Part shown: positions 1 through 9,398 of the stretch, one piece after another
How the letters are laid out: every line of letters starts with the position of its first letter
Numbering within the stretch: the first letter of the stretch is position 1
NCBI RefSeq assembly: GCF_029264495.1
Contig: NZ_JARIBH010000076.1
Location: 1-64,000 of the forward strand
Direction of reading: 5' to 3'
Origin: Peptacetobacter sp.
Lineage (GTDB): Bacteria > Bacillota > Clostridia > Peptostreptococcales > Peptostreptococcaceae
Length of the DNA stretch: 64,000 nt
The notes under the pieces: model-generated
Databases searched by the model: none
Told to the model about the DNA's origin: nothing
The model's input: only the letters and a program-made list of their open reading frames with translations
Translations under genes and position numbers: made by a program

Positions 1-33
1 TAAAAATCAGTTCAAAATATAATTATTTTTTAT

Positions 34-67
34 AAAAAAGCACTCTATCTTAAAATAGAGTGCTTTT
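34..67 (-). terminator. Intrinsic terminator after cas2
   Basis: A 9-bp inverted repeat (GCACTCTAT / ATAGAGTGC) is followed, on the minus strand, by a T-run. It sits just after the cas2 stop and ends the CRISPR-Cas operon. Confidence 0.8.
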
Positions 68-76
68 AATCGTATA

Positions 77-466
77 TTATATAATAATATCGCCATTATC
101 TTCTTTTTCTTCGATATCAAATCCATATCTAATTATTTTTGTAAATTTTCCAAACTGATAAATATTTATCTTATCTTCACTATCATATAACTTTTTAAGT
201 CCTTTTTTTAATTCTTTTGTTCTTTTCTTGTCTAATAACATTTCAAATGCTGATTTTTGAACTCTAATTCCGAATCCATTTAAATATTTTACTAACTCTC
301 TACGTCTTTTATCATCTACAACATCATAGATTACAAGGGTTCTTATTCCTTTATCTTTTTTGCTTATTTTATTTTTATTTAAATTATATGATATGTAATC
401 AAAATTATCTTTTATTTTTAATATAGAGTTATTTTTATTATTTTTTGATTTAAATTTTATTTTCAT
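77..466 (-). CDS. cas2: CRISPR-associated endonuclease Cas2, with N-terminal extension
   Basis: Cas2 pairs with Cas1 in the complex that integrates new spacers into CRISPR arrays. The ferredoxin-like Cas2 core starts near residue 42 with IRTLVIYDV, whose Asp is the conserved metal-site residue, and runs through the typical GFGIRVQKSAFE segment. At 129 residues it is longer than the usual 85-100. The extra ~40 residues are an Asn/Lys-rich N-terminal segment, and no internal ATG/GTG/TTG start lies next to the core. Only 13 bp separate it from cas1, so the two are co-transcribed. The ribosome site (GGCAGGAC) is weak. Identity is secure; the start is less so. Confidence 0.9.
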   Translation of the reverse strand: MKIKFKSKNNKNNSILKIKDNFDYISYNLNKNKISKKDKGIRTLVIYDVVDDKRRRELVKYLNGFGIRVQKSAFEMLLDKKRTKELKKGLKKLYDSEDKINIYQFGKFTKIIRYGFDIEEKEDNGDIII

Positions 467-479
467 AATAGTCCTGCCT

Positions 480-1469
480 TTATCTTATATTTGAAATTTT
501 ATAAAGTTCTGTATCTTCATTTTTTAAAACATCTATAAAACTATCCACTTGTCTAGAAATTGCTTCCCTATAATTCATCTTTTTATCAAAATATGTTATA
601 TCACTATTCATTTTTCGTGATATATGTTCAATCAGTATCTTTCTTCCATTTTGATTGAGATACACACTTCCATCATCATTAAAATTAAAAGAATCTTTTT
701 TTATCCAATTTTTATTTATTATAGATATTACAGTGCTATCACATATAATAGGTCTCCATTCTTCCATAAAGTCACTTATTAAAGCTGCATGACCTTTTTT
801 ATCAGAATGCATAAATCCTGCATATATATACAAACCTTTAGATGATGCAATTGATTTTATTTCAGAAAATAATAGCGTGTATGCCATACTAATCATTGCA
901 TTAAACATATCTTTAGGCGGTCTTTTACTTCTACCTTCAAAAATAAATTCTTCTTTTATTATTTTTGAAATACCATCAAAATATTCTTTTGCTGCAAAAC
1001 CTTCATATCCCATAACTTCAGAAATATCGTTACAAATATCTAATTTTTTCTTCATATTTTTCATTTGTGTTAAATTATATCTTATATCTTCATTCAAATT
1101 TATTTTTCTATTTAATAATACAATTTGATTATTTATTTTTGAGTTAATAATTTTTTTAGACATTTTCAATCTAAAATTTTCATTATCAGTCAACTTAATT
1201 TGCTTCCTAACTATATCTACTCTATCATTATCATTACAAGAAATTCTTCCTAAGTATTTTCCGTTATTTTTAAAAAAATTAATTTCTATATTATTTTCAA
1301 TTGTATATTGTATTAAATTGGTACTTACTTTTATTCCTCCAAACATATTTATTTTATCTACCTTATGTACAGGAATTTCTTTTATTATTTCACCTTTTTC
1401 ATCAATATAAATTTTATTTTCTCTTATTCCTATAGAAACTCCTTCTTTTGTTATATATAAATCAGACAT
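480..1469 (-). CDS. cas1: CRISPR-associated endonuclease Cas1
   Basis: Cas1 is the spacer integrase. The 329-residue length is normal for type I/III Cas1. The three metal ligands of the family are visible: Glu156 in MGYEG, His221 in GFMHSD and Glu236 in DFMEEWRP. The N-terminal beta-domain begins MSDLYITKEG. I chose the ATG at 1469 because AAAGGTG lies at good spacing, with the upstream GTG overlapping that site. It lies 59 bp after csm5 with a hairpin between, so it may be expressed at a lower level than the effector genes. No reverse transcriptase is fused to it. Confidence 0.95.
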   Translation of the reverse strand: MSDLYITKEGVSIGIRENKIYIDEKGEIIKEIPVHKVDKINMFGGIKVSTNLIQYTIENNIEINFFKNNGKYLGRISCNDNDRVDIVRKQIKLTDNENFRLKMSKKIINSKINNQIVLLNRKINLNEDIRYNLTQMKNMKKKLDICNDISEVMGYEGFAAKEYFDGISKIIKEEFIFEGRSKRPPKDMFNAMISMAYTLLFSEIKSIASSKGLYIYAGFMHSDKKGHAALISDFMEEWRPIICDSTVISIINKNWIKKDSFNFNDDGSVYLNQNGRKILIEHISRKMNSDITYFDKKMNYREAISRQVDSFIDVLKNEDTELYKISNIR

Positions 1470-1493
1470 AATATTTTTCACCTTTCTATAAAA

Positions 1494-1518
1494 AAGACGA
1501 TATATAATATATCGCCTT
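1494..1518 (-). terminator. Hairpin with T-run between csm5 and cas1
   Basis: A near-perfect inverted repeat (GGCGATATA / TATATCGTC on the minus strand, one G-T pair) is followed by six T residues. It lies in the only sizeable gap of the lower operon and would partly uncouple cas1-cas2 from the csm genes. It could also be an mRNA processing hairpin. Confidence 0.6.
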
Positions 1519-1528
1519 TTACTTTGTT

Positions 1529-2644
1529 TTATATTTTTTTAAAATCTATTTCTATTTTTCCCATTTCATAAATACCACTTCTCGAAGTACTTCCATATTC
1601 TGCGACCTTTATTTTTCTTGGAGAAACATTATATCTTTCACCATCTTTTAAGTGATTATGTTTTCTAAATGAATTATGTAGTATTTGCTCAATAAAACCA
1701 AGTCCATCACTTTGTAAAAGAGGATATACTATTGTTTTTGATGGAAAACCAGAATAACCTCCTAAAAATAGAGTATTTATATTGCATTGTTCAGTATCAT
1801 TAAAATAACTTATAAAATCACTATCTATTCTTTCAGAGTAAGTTTTTATCGATTTTTTTATTTTTTCTATGTTTATATCGTCAGTTATACTTGTGTCTAT
1901 TGTTATAGTTGTCTTTATATCTACACCAGGTTTTATACATTCATAATATATTGGTAATTGTGTTATATTTCCATCTACATCCATATCCATTCTTTGGCAC
2001 AATGTCATATATTCATTTGGAATAATTTGACTATCACTAACTTTGATACATGACATAATATCGTTCACAGCATCTTTTTTATCTGTATTTTTTCTTCCTA
2101 TTGTTCTTAAAATTCTGTTTTCTATTTCATTTATATTTATTCCAACTTTTTTAGAATTTTTTGATTCAGATAAAATTTTATCTCCTATTTTTATAAAATC
2201 TTTATAATTATTGACAATTCCATCAACAATTAATGCCGTTCTAATAGCCCCTTTTAAACTAGAGCCTGGTATATAATTTTTATTTCCAGATTCTTTTATA
2301 AAGGTATTTATTCCTTTGAATTTGAATTCTTTTAAATTATATATATTACTTGCATCTATAGAATATTCAGACCAGTTTTTTATATCCATAATACCTATTC
2401 CATTTTTTTTAAAAAATTCACCTAAATCCATTTTAGCTTTTGCATTAAACATATATTCTTGGTATTTTTTATCTAGGTTTTTGTTTATTATCCCTTTAAA
2501 CATTTTTTCAAAATTAAATAAATAGACTTTATTATTATTTTCGTCAAAATAATATTCTTTTTTACCTATATTTTTCCCACTTCCTATATATATAGGTCCT
2601 TTAGTTCTTATTGTGACTTCATATTTTTTTAAATAATCCTGCAT
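1529..2644 (-). CDS. csm5: Type III-A RAMP protein Csm5
   Basis: Csm5 caps the 3' end of the crRNA in the Csm effector complex and takes part in crRNA maturation. The 371-residue protein starts with a RAMP strand (YEVTIRTKGPIYIGSG) and carries the RAMP loop PGSSLKGAIRTAL near residue 127. A Gly-rich stretch (FLGGYSGFPSKT) lies near residue 293. Its ATG overlaps the csm4 stop by one base (TAATG), indicating translational coupling. Length and place between csm4 and cas1 are typical of III-A loci. Confidence 0.93.
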   Translation of the reverse strand: MQDYLKKYEVTIRTKGPIYIGSGKNIGKKEYYFDENNNKVYLFNFEKMFKGIINKNLDKKYQEYMFNAKAKMDLGEFFKKNGIGIMDIKNWSEYSIDASNIYNLKEFKFKGINTFIKESGNKNYIPGSSLKGAIRTALIVDGIVNNYKDFIKIGDKILSESKNSKKVGININEIENRILRTIGRKNTDKKDAVNDIMSCIKVSDSQIIPNEYMTLCQRMDMDVDGNITQLPIYYECIKPGVDIKTTITIDTSITDDINIEKIKKSIKTYSERIDSDFISYFNDTEQCNINTLFLGGYSGFPSKTIVYPLLQSDGLGFIEQILHNSFRKHNHLKDGERYNVSPRKIKVAEYGSTSRSGIYEMGKIEIDFKKI

Positions 2645-3582
2645 TAAATCACCTCCATAAATAAAGGTTTTGCATATCTATATACAGGATGAGCTCCATT
2701 TATAGATACATCTACTATTTCACCTTCAAAGATTTTTTCAAAGCATCCACCAGCTTGTATTACATATAAATCTTTTTTTCTCATAAGTGTATCTGAGTAA
2801 GTTGTTGAATAAACGAATCCACTCCTTTTTTCTATTCTATAATATGCATTTTCTAATGCATCATCTATTTTATCATTTTCTGGTATACAAAGAGATAGAG
2901 ACATCTTTATTTTTGAATTATCGATATTATCTAATCTTTTTTCTAATTTGTTAGGTATCTTTTCTTCCTCAAATGTAAACTTACCAAGACCTGAACTTAC
3001 TTTTCCACCAATACCAGTATATGATAATGATTTTAATAATTCTTCAAATTCATTTTTATAATTTTCTTCTTCAAATTCTACAATTATATATAGACCTCCT
3101 TTTTCAGAAAATCTATATATTCCTAAATAATATGGTTCTGCATCTTCTTCTCTTCTTACAGCTGCTATATTTCTTTCATCATATTTTCCTAATTCTTTTA
3201 TTTCTTTATTTGTTTTTAAAACATCTAAATCTCCTTTTAGATATGAATCTATTTTATCTACAGGAATATACTTTAATTTTTTATATGCCTTTTTTTCTTT
3301 TGAATCACTTTTTCTATCTTCTTTTATATCAAGAGGCATAAATGGTTTTGGTATAAAAAGAGTTTTATCGATATAAGGAAATGAATCTGAAATTTTAAAT
3401 TTTCCTTTTTTTGCATATTCTATAAATTTATTTAACTTTTCTTCTCCACCAATATTTAGTGCTTCAATGCATAATGCTGAGAAAAGTGTATCTGCTTGAA
3501 AATTATTGTTCGATTCTGATAAAGATCCATTTCCAAAGTGTACACCTGTTTTAAATTTTAATTTATAAATTATTCTTTTCAT
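2644..3582 (-). CDS. csm4: Type III-A RAMP protein Csm4
   Basis: Csm4 binds the 5' repeat-derived handle of the crRNA and contacts Cas10 at the base of the Csm complex. The 312-residue protein opens with a RAMP strand (IIYKLKFKTGVHFGNG). It carries the Gly-rich loop TGIGGKVSSGLGKF near residue 190, as in Csm4/Cmr3 proteins. It starts 4 bp after csm3 and shares one base with csm5. The order csm3-csm4-csm5 is diagnostic. Confidence 0.92.
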   Translation of the reverse strand: MKRIIYKLKFKTGVHFGNGSLSESNNNFQADTLFSALCIEALNIGGEEKLNKFIEYAKKGKFKISDSFPYIDKTLFIPKPFMPLDIKEDRKSDSKEKKAYKKLKYIPVDKIDSYLKGDLDVLKTNKEIKELGKYDERNIAAVRREEDAEPYYLGIYRFSEKGGLYIIVEFEEENYKNEFEELLKSLSYTGIGGKVSSGLGKFTFEEEKIPNKLEKRLDNIDNSKIKMSLSLCIPENDKIDDALENAYYRIEKRSGFVYSTTYSDTLMRKKDLYVIQAGGCFEKIFEGEIVDVSINGAHPVYRYAKPLFMEVI

Positions 3583-3586
3583 TATG

Positions 3587-4237
3587 CTATCCCTCTAATA
3601 TTTTTTTACAATCTTCTTTTATCTTATTATCGATTTTCCCTACCACTACATCTAAATTTAAATCTTCTATTTTTACTCTTCCATAACCTCTTGAACCATG
3701 CCCACCTATATAGTCATATTCAAGGAATTTTAATCCTTCTTTTAGTAACTCTATATCTTCTTTTATTTCTTTTTCTTCTTCAGCGTTATATATTATACTA
3801 AAATCAAATATTGATCCTCTAACAGCTCTTTCTATTTGTCTTGGATTTGCTATTGCTGTTATTCTATTTATAGTATTTTCTGTTTTTATTTCTGTAGAAG
3901 AAACTCCTATATCCTTTAAATCATCATCATTTGATAATATAGAATCAGAAAATATAAGTCTACTTGATTTTATTTCTCCTTTTTTTGAACTACCAAATAA
4001 TCTTTTTATTTTCTGGTCATCATTATCTGGTTCGACTAATTTAGTATTGTATTTTTTAGCAAGTAATGTACGTAATTTACCTTTAAAACTACTTCCAGGA
4101 ATCATTGGTAAATCAGTAAAAGAATCTCTTATTACAGGAGAATCTATTGCACCTATAGCCGCAAACTGTGTAGATCCACCTATATGCATTCCTGTTTCTA
4201 GTTTTATTTTTCCTTTTATTTCTATTTTAGCAAACAT
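3587..4237 (-). CDS. csm3: Type III-A backbone RAMP and target-RNA nuclease Csm3
   Basis: Csm3 forms the repeated backbone of the complex and cuts bound target RNA every six bases. I moved the start to the ATG at 4237, preceded by AAGGAGA. This gives 216 residues and puts the catalytic Asp at position 32 (IGAIDSPVIRD), the same number as in Staphylococcus epidermidis Csm3 as I recall its sequence. The longer open frame upstream adds 30 residues unlike any Csm3. PGSSFKGKLR and the Gly-rich GGHGSRGYGRVK are the RAMP signature loops. The intact Asp predicts an active RNase. Confidence 0.95.
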   Translation of the reverse strand: MFAKIEIKGKIKLETGMHIGGSTQFAAIGAIDSPVIRDSFTDLPMIPGSSFKGKLRTLLAKKYNTKLVEPDNDDQKIKRLFGSSKKGEIKSSRLIFSDSILSNDDDLKDIGVSSTEIKTENTINRITAIANPRQIERAVRGSIFDFSIIYNAEEEKEIKEDIELLKEGLKFLEYDYIGGHGSRGYGRVKIEDLNLDVVVGKIDNKIKEDCKKILEG

Positions 4238-4289
4238 AATTTTTCTCCTTTTTATATAATTTATATATCTATATAACAAATTTAATATC

Positions 4290-4700
4290 TTATTTTTCTT
4301 TCCCACCATAGTATTTATGATAAGCAACTAATGCTTCCATATAGTTACAGAATAATATTAAAGATTCTCTTTTATTTCCAATTGAATCTATTATTTCTAA
4401 TAGATGTCCATTTTTTGCAAATTTTTCAACTCCAGACTTTCCATTATCTGCGATATCTCTACCAATTTCATATACCAATCTCATTTTCATATATTTAACT
4501 CTGCTGACAATATTTTCATCTAATATATCATCTCTATTTCTCAGAGCTGAATTATATAATTCTGTTACCATCATTAATATATTTCTTATTTTTGATGTAG
4601 TTAATTTTATTTCTTTATCCCCTCTTTTATTTGTCTCTACTAAACTTTTTATTACTTTTTCAGCTTCATCAACATAATTTAATTTAGTTATATATTTCAT
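4290..4700 (-). CDS. csm2: Type III-A small subunit Csm2
   Basis: Csm2 is the alpha-helical small subunit that lines the inner filament of the Csm complex. The 136-residue product is predicted to be all helical and ends with FCNYMEALVAYHKYY, like other Csm2 proteins. GGAGGGT lies 5 bases before the chosen ATG; an ATG 12 codons upstream lacks a site. It overlaps the cas10 3' end by 17 bp, so it is translationally coupled. Csm2 diverges fast, so the call rests partly on position between cas10 and csm3. Confidence 0.9.
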   Translation of the reverse strand: MKYITKLNYVDEAEKVIKSLVETNKRGDKEIKLTTSKIRNILMMVTELYNSALRNRDDILDENIVSRVKYMKMRLVYEIGRDIADNGKSGVEKFAKNGHLLEIIDSIGNKRESLILFCNYMEALVAYHKYYGGKEK

Positions 4701-7035
4701 TTTTACCCTCCATATCCTTTCTATTATTATATACATATAAAAGAATAGCTGTCTTCATTTGTTTACTATCTTCTTCATTTTTTATCCATTTATATACTTT
4801 CTTAGAAAATTCCATATAATTTTCTTTTTCTTTTTCAAAAATTTTTAAAGATTCATCATCCTTTTTATTTGGTTTTTGAGGTTCTAATCTAGCAAGAACA
4901 TATGCTAATCTTGCTATATTAATTTTATCTTCTTTATTATTAAATAATTCTAATATTCTATATACAAAGGTATTTCCTCTTTCTCTCTGATTTTTAAAGA
5001 AATTCTCAATAGTAAAGTACTTTTCTCCTATTACTTTTTCATTAAACTCATTCCATTTATAAGTATTTTCTGATCTAGCTATTGTTATGGCATTTTTCCC
5101 ATCTACAGATTTTGATATTTCTTCAAGTTCTCCAGTTTTTCTCGCCATTACTGCTATTGGATATTTTTTTGGATAAATATCTATTCCAGCTGATAGTGTT
5201 AATGTATTTTGAGTAAATTTTTTAAATTTTTCAGTTAAATCTATTGAAAATTCTATTACATCATCCCAACTACCTATTATAAATAGATCATCTCCACCAG
5301 AATAAACTATAATAGCATTTCTTTTACCACGCTCTTTTTCTGAAGACATAGTAAAATCACCATCTTCTAAGATATTATTTATATGTAATTTGAAGAACAT
5401 TGATAATTTTCTTGAGAATGTGGCTGTTCTAGAAAGAGTTATATATTGTTCTGGATTTTTTAATTTGCTATTTTCAAATCCTGATACAAAACTTTGTCCT
5501 AAATTATCTACATCTGCTCTCATAATGGCTAATCTTTTTATACCTGTTGAATTATTTGCAAGTGTAGAAAAATCATCTCCATTATTGTAATCTCCTACCC
5601 ATATTTTAGAATATGTATTATCTATTTCTAAATTATTTTTAGAATAAACTCTTTTTATTTTTCCTTCTTTTTCTAATTTAATAATATTTTCTTTGTTTAA
5701 TGCTATTAAATTATATCCAAATGGCAACGGTAAACTAGGTTGATAAGAATTATCTTTAATCACTACAAATGAATCCTTGTTTAATATATCCTTTGATATA
5801 TCTTCTATATTGCTGCATATTTCACATTTATCATCTTTTCTTAATTTATCTACTCTATGGCATACACTACATTCTCTTTTTCCATCAGAAAGATTTTCTG
5901 AATTTAATTTTTTTATAATATTAGAAGAATATCTTTTCATTTTCTTTTCAGATATTTTTTTACTAACTTCTGCAAATAATTTTTTATAACTTCCAACAGG
6001 TTCATTACAAAAGCTATTGGCAGAACATTCAGAGTATCCAGATGCTATATATAAATCTGTTTTATAATACTCCATAAACCAATTATTTATATCTATTTCA
6101 TAATTTTTTAATATTTCTTTTATTTCATCAGTATTAGGCAACACAATATAAGCATGCCCTCCTCCAGAATATATAAGGTTCGCTCTAGTAAATCCTGTTT
6201 TTTCTAATAAAATATCTATACAATGTTCTATAAGCATTTCAAGATAAAAAGATCTTGTTCTCAATCCTTTTAAAGCCTTTTGTGATGATATAGTATATAT
6301 AAAATCTTGTATTCCAGATACATCCATACTATACAATAAGAACATTTTTTCATTCATAAATTCTAGTTCATTATCATTCAAAGATTTAAAATCACTTATA
6401 TTATTTTCATCAAAATATCTTCTTACAGAAGATGCTATTGTTGCAGTTATCTTTGAATGATCATACAATGAAATATCTTTAATTTTTTCTTCTGTTAAGG
6501 TTGCTGGTACAAAACTTAAATATTTTTCTTCTACAGTAAGTAATTTTGCAGCCAATGCTTCTATAGAATTACTATTTTTTAATATATTTTTTATACTTTT
6601 ATTAGCCTCTTCTAGTATTTTATTATTTTCTTTTGCTGATTTTACAGGATAGTTTGGAATTCCTTTTCTATCTATTTTTTCAACTCTATATACTAATTTT
6701 TCGTTATTTCCATTTAAAATATTAAAAATACTATCCAATTCTTTTATTTTATTTTGAATTAATTTCCCATCATCTTTTTTTCTGCCTTCCATTTTTGACG
6801 ATATATTATCTGCAAAATTTACAATATACGCATAATCCGATATATTTTTATTTTCAGATATTTGTTTTTTATGATGATATTTTATTGAATCTAAAATATC
6901 TTTATCTAAAAATTGCATATTATCTTCAACAAATTTTGCACCACTTTCACTATGATGGATTTTTTTATCATTTAAAATTTTTCCAACATCATGTAGTAAT
7001 GCCCCTGTTGTTGCTTTTAATTGAGCATTATTCAT
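4684..7035 (-). CDS. cas10: Cas10/Csm1, HD nuclease and cyclic-oligoadenylate synthase
   Basis: Cas10 is the large subunit that, on binding target RNA, cuts single-stranded DNA and makes cyclic oligoadenylates. The 783-residue protein has an N-terminal HD domain (His15-Asp16 in GALLHDVGKI) with a second His pair in KIHHSE. A degenerate first Palm follows (SGGGHAYIVLPN, near residue 290), then a four-Cys zinc site (CSVC...CEIC, near residues 391-410). The second Palm has the active-site Gly-Gly-Asp-Asp at residues 580-583. Both catalytic centres look intact. It begins 2 bp after cas6. Confidence 0.97.
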   Translation of the reverse strand: MNNAQLKATTGALLHDVGKILNDKKIHHSESGAKFVEDNMQFLDKDILDSIKYHHKKQISENKNISDYAYIVNFADNISSKMEGRKKDDGKLIQNKIKELDSIFNILNGNNEKLVYRVEKIDRKGIPNYPVKSAKENNKILEEANKSIKNILKNSNSIEALAAKLLTVEEKYLSFVPATLTEEKIKDISLYDHSKITATIASSVRRYFDENNISDFKSLNDNELEFMNEKMFLLYSMDVSGIQDFIYTISSQKALKGLRTRSFYLEMLIEHCIDILLEKTGFTRANLIYSGGGHAYIVLPNTDEIKEILKNYEIDINNWFMEYYKTDLYIASGYSECSANSFCNEPVGSYKKLFAEVSKKISEKKMKRYSSNIIKKLNSENLSDGKRECSVCHRVDKLRKDDKCEICSNIEDISKDILNKDSFVVIKDNSYQPSLPLPFGYNLIALNKENIIKLEKEGKIKRVYSKNNLEIDNTYSKIWVGDYNNGDDFSTLANNSTGIKRLAIMRADVDNLGQSFVSGFENSKLKNPEQYITLSRTATFSRKLSMFFKLHINNILEDGDFTMSSEKERGKRNAIIVYSGGDDLFIIGSWDDVIEFSIDLTEKFKKFTQNTLTLSAGIDIYPKKYPIAVMARKTGELEEISKSVDGKNAITIARSENTYKWNEFNEKVIGEKYFTIENFFKNQRERGNTFVYRILELFNNKEDKINIARLAYVLARLEPQKPNKKDDESLKIFEKEKENYMEFSKKVYKWIKNEEDSKQMKTAILLYVYNNRKDMEGKNEIYN

Positions 7036-7037
7036 TT

Positions 7038-7781
7038 TTAATTACCTCCATTTTCAAATTTTATAGCTCCCATACCTATAGATGTCTTGATACCTATTCC
7101 AGAATATTCAGCATATCCAAACATAAAGTTGACTAGATTTACTAACATTTGCGGACCTTTTATTTTTATTGTTATTCTACCTTTAAACGACGGAATTTTT
7201 ACACCTTCTAATTGGAATGCTGTACTTTTTAAATTATATGAAACTATTTCAGAATAATTTACTAAATCTTCTAAGACACTTTCATTAAAAACTACTATCT
7301 CATCTGACAATTTATCATGTTTTTTTATTATACTTTGATATATCCATCTTAAATTTGGATACATCTGATATTTTCCATCACTTTTAAAAGATGTCGGTGT
7401 TATAAAATTAATTTTTATAAATCGTTTTGAATATTCAAAGTAATATTTATCCATCAATTCATTTTCAGTTATAGTTATTATTTTTTTATCTAAAATTTTT
7501 AATCTTAAATCTTTATATTTTATTTCTATTTCTTTGAAATCATTACTATATAATTTATCTATTATTTTTTCTTTTGCTTCGTCTGTCAATGCCGTAATAT
7601 TCCATTGTATAAAATTATTTTCCACAGAGATATATTGAGTATACGGATTTATAGGCATAGTATGTAAAATATCACCATATTCTCTATCAATTTTCTCCAT
7701 TAAAACTCCTTGAAATAAAGACATTGTATTAAGATTAATTTCATCATTTTTTTCTATTTTTATTTCTAATTTTGTTAACAT
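7038..7781 (-). CDS. cas6: CRISPR repeat endoribonuclease Cas6
   Basis: Cas6 cuts the CRISPR transcript within each repeat to make crRNAs for the Csm complex. The 247-residue protein has the double-ferredoxin size of Cas6 and ends with the conserved Gly-rich loop (EYSGIGIKTSIGMGAIKF). An N-terminal His (ILHTMPINPYTQY) is a candidate catalytic residue of the kind used by this family. It lies 20 bp after csm6 and 2 bp before cas10. Its presence means the system processes its own crRNA, although the array is not in this window. Confidence 0.92.
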   Translation of the reverse strand: MLTKLEIKIEKNDEINLNTMSLFQGVLMEKIDREYGDILHTMPINPYTQYISVENNFIQWNITALTDEAKEKIIDKLYSNDFKEIEIKYKDLRLKILDKKIITITENELMDKYYFEYSKRFIKINFITPTSFKSDGKYQMYPNLRWIYQSIIKKHDKLSDEIVVFNESVLEDLVNYSEIVSYNLKSTAFQLEGVKIPSFKGRITIKIKGPQMLVNLVNFMFGYAEYSGIGIKTSIGMGAIKFENGGN

Positions 7782-7801
7782 ATCTTTACCTTTTTATACT
7801 T

Positions 7802-9175
7802 TTATATTAAAGATTTTATGTATTTATTCATTTTTTCATATGAATTCCATTCATCTTCATTTGATATTTCTGCTTCTTGAGCAATAAATTTAATCATATC
7901 TATTATATCTTTAGAGCTTTTACCCTTTTTTATTAATTTACCATTTTGTATAGTTATTGAATCAGAAGTACCTTCTTTTATTTTTTCATCATTTATAGAT
8001 ACTACTTGATGTGCCGCTATATTCCTTACATTTTCTTCCACTTGTCTTAATGTTATTATTGTATTTTTTACTTTTTCATTTGTTTCAACACCTTTTATAA
8101 TAGCTGATAGATTTGATGCTGCTAATAGAGAATCTCTAAACTTACCAAATTCTTCATTTAAAGAATTTAATATTATTTGTGCTTCTTTATTATTCTTACT
8201 TATTTCATTTTTTAATTTTGAGTCTTTTATTTTTAGTTTAGAGTCTGAACCACTGCAATATTTTAAGATATTTATTTCTAGTTTTCGTTCTAGATACAAT
8301 TTAAAAATATCAGATAGTATAGGACTTATTCCTCTTATAAAATCTGCATACTCTTCTCTCTTAACTTTTATTTCTAAAGATAATATATATTCATATAATT
8401 TTATATCCTCATTATTATTTTTATATTTTTTTAATTTGAAATATTCTATATCTGCTCCAGATTTTTTCAATAATTTTGCATAACTCATATAATTTAATGA
8501 GAGTCTTTCTTTTGCTGCCTCTATTGCATATAAAGCTTCTTTTGATAAACTTCTTTTAATATCTTTTGCTAATTCAAGTGCAGCATGATAATCATATTGA
8601 TCTATATGTTTTTTTATAATTTCCTTTTTGAACTTTGTGATAAGTTGGAGATGTGTAGAAACTTCTGTTCTGTCTTTATATCCATCAAAATTATCTTTAT
8701 TTTCTCTCCATAATTTTTCAAATGGTATTTCGGGTGGTTCATGATTTATTTTATTTGGAGCTGGTACTTGTATTGCTTTGTAATTTCCATCCCCTAATGC
8801 AGCAATCACTTGCAATGCTGATTTCATAGCTGGAGTTCCTGAAGATGTATTTAGAAAAATTTCTGAATCAGGATATTTTTCTCTTATTTTTTTTAAATTT
8901 GATTCAAATTCTTCATAATATGAATCAAATTTATATACAGCCTCAATCTTACTTCCATCTATTATTTCTATTTTTGTATTTTTCCCTATTTTTTTATCTA
9001 AAAGTTCTATGACTTTTGTATATCTCTGATCTTTATTTTGTTTTTCTCTCATTTCTTCAGAAAAATATAAATATACAACTTCTGGACTGTATACCCTTGT
9101 TATATGTAACATAGCACCATCGTGCATTTTAGATATAGGATCCGTTAAACCTATTGGCGAAAATAATATTCTCAT
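7802..9175 (-). CDS. csm6: Csm6, CARF-HEPN ribonuclease activated by cyclic oligoadenylate
   Basis: Csm6 is a stand-alone RNase switched on by the cyclic oligoadenylate made by Cas10. The N-terminal CARF domain shows the ligand loop NTSSGTPAMKSAL near residue 109. The C-terminal HEPN domain carries the R-x4-H catalytic motif in NVRNIAAHQ near residue 400. At 457 residues its length fits the family. It is the first gene of the operon, with GGAGAG before the ATG. No separate ring nuclease gene is present, so switch-off may rely on Csm6 itself. Confidence 0.93.
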   Translation of the reverse strand: MRILFSPIGLTDPISKMHDGAMLHITRVYSPEVVYLYFSEEMREKQNKDQRYTKVIELLDKKIGKNTKIEIIDGSKIEAVYKFDSYYEEFESNLKKIREKYPDSEIFLNTSSGTPAMKSALQVIAALGDGNYKAIQVPAPNKINHEPPEIPFEKLWRENKDNFDGYKDRTEVSTHLQLITKFKKEIIKKHIDQYDYHAALELAKDIKRSLSKEALYAIEAAKERLSLNYMSYAKLLKKSGADIEYFKLKKYKNNNEDIKLYEYILSLEIKVKREEYADFIRGISPILSDIFKLYLERKLEINILKYCSGSDSKLKIKDSKLKNEISKNNKEAQIILNSLNEEFGKFRDSLLAASNLSAIIKGVETNEKVKNTIITLRQVEENVRNIAAHQVVSINDEKIKEGTSDSITIQNGKLIKKGKSSKDIIDMIKFIAQEAEISNEDEWNSYEKMNKYIKSLI

Positions 9176-9209
9176 AAAATATCTCTCCTTATTTATTTGC
9201 TATAAATTA

Positions 9210-9238
9210 ATCTTATCACAAAGAAATTCTATAAACAA
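9210..9238 (-). promoter_or_regulatory. Candidate promoter of the type III-A operon
   Basis: On the minus strand TTGTTT and TAAGAT are separated by 17 bases, about 35 bases upstream of the csm6 start codon. In DNA this AT-rich such matches occur by chance, but the position is right for the operon's first gene. Confidence 0.4.
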
Positions 9239-9362
9239 TATTTACTAATTTATAAATAGATTAAATTTTATTTTTATATGTTTATTTTTTTATTTAATCT
9301 ATGAATTTTAAATTTATATTTTAATATTTTAATTAAATATATAAATAATATAGATTAATAAG

Positions 9363-9395
9363 AAAAAAACAGGATACTTTTACAGTATCCTGTTC
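9363..9395 (-). terminator. Terminator of the thiamine-precursor transporter operon
   Basis: A 10-bp perfect stem (AACAGGATAC / GTATCCTGTT) with a 7-base loop is followed by T residues on the minus strand. It lies directly after the ATPase gene. Confidence 0.85.
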
Positions 9396-9398
9396 ATT

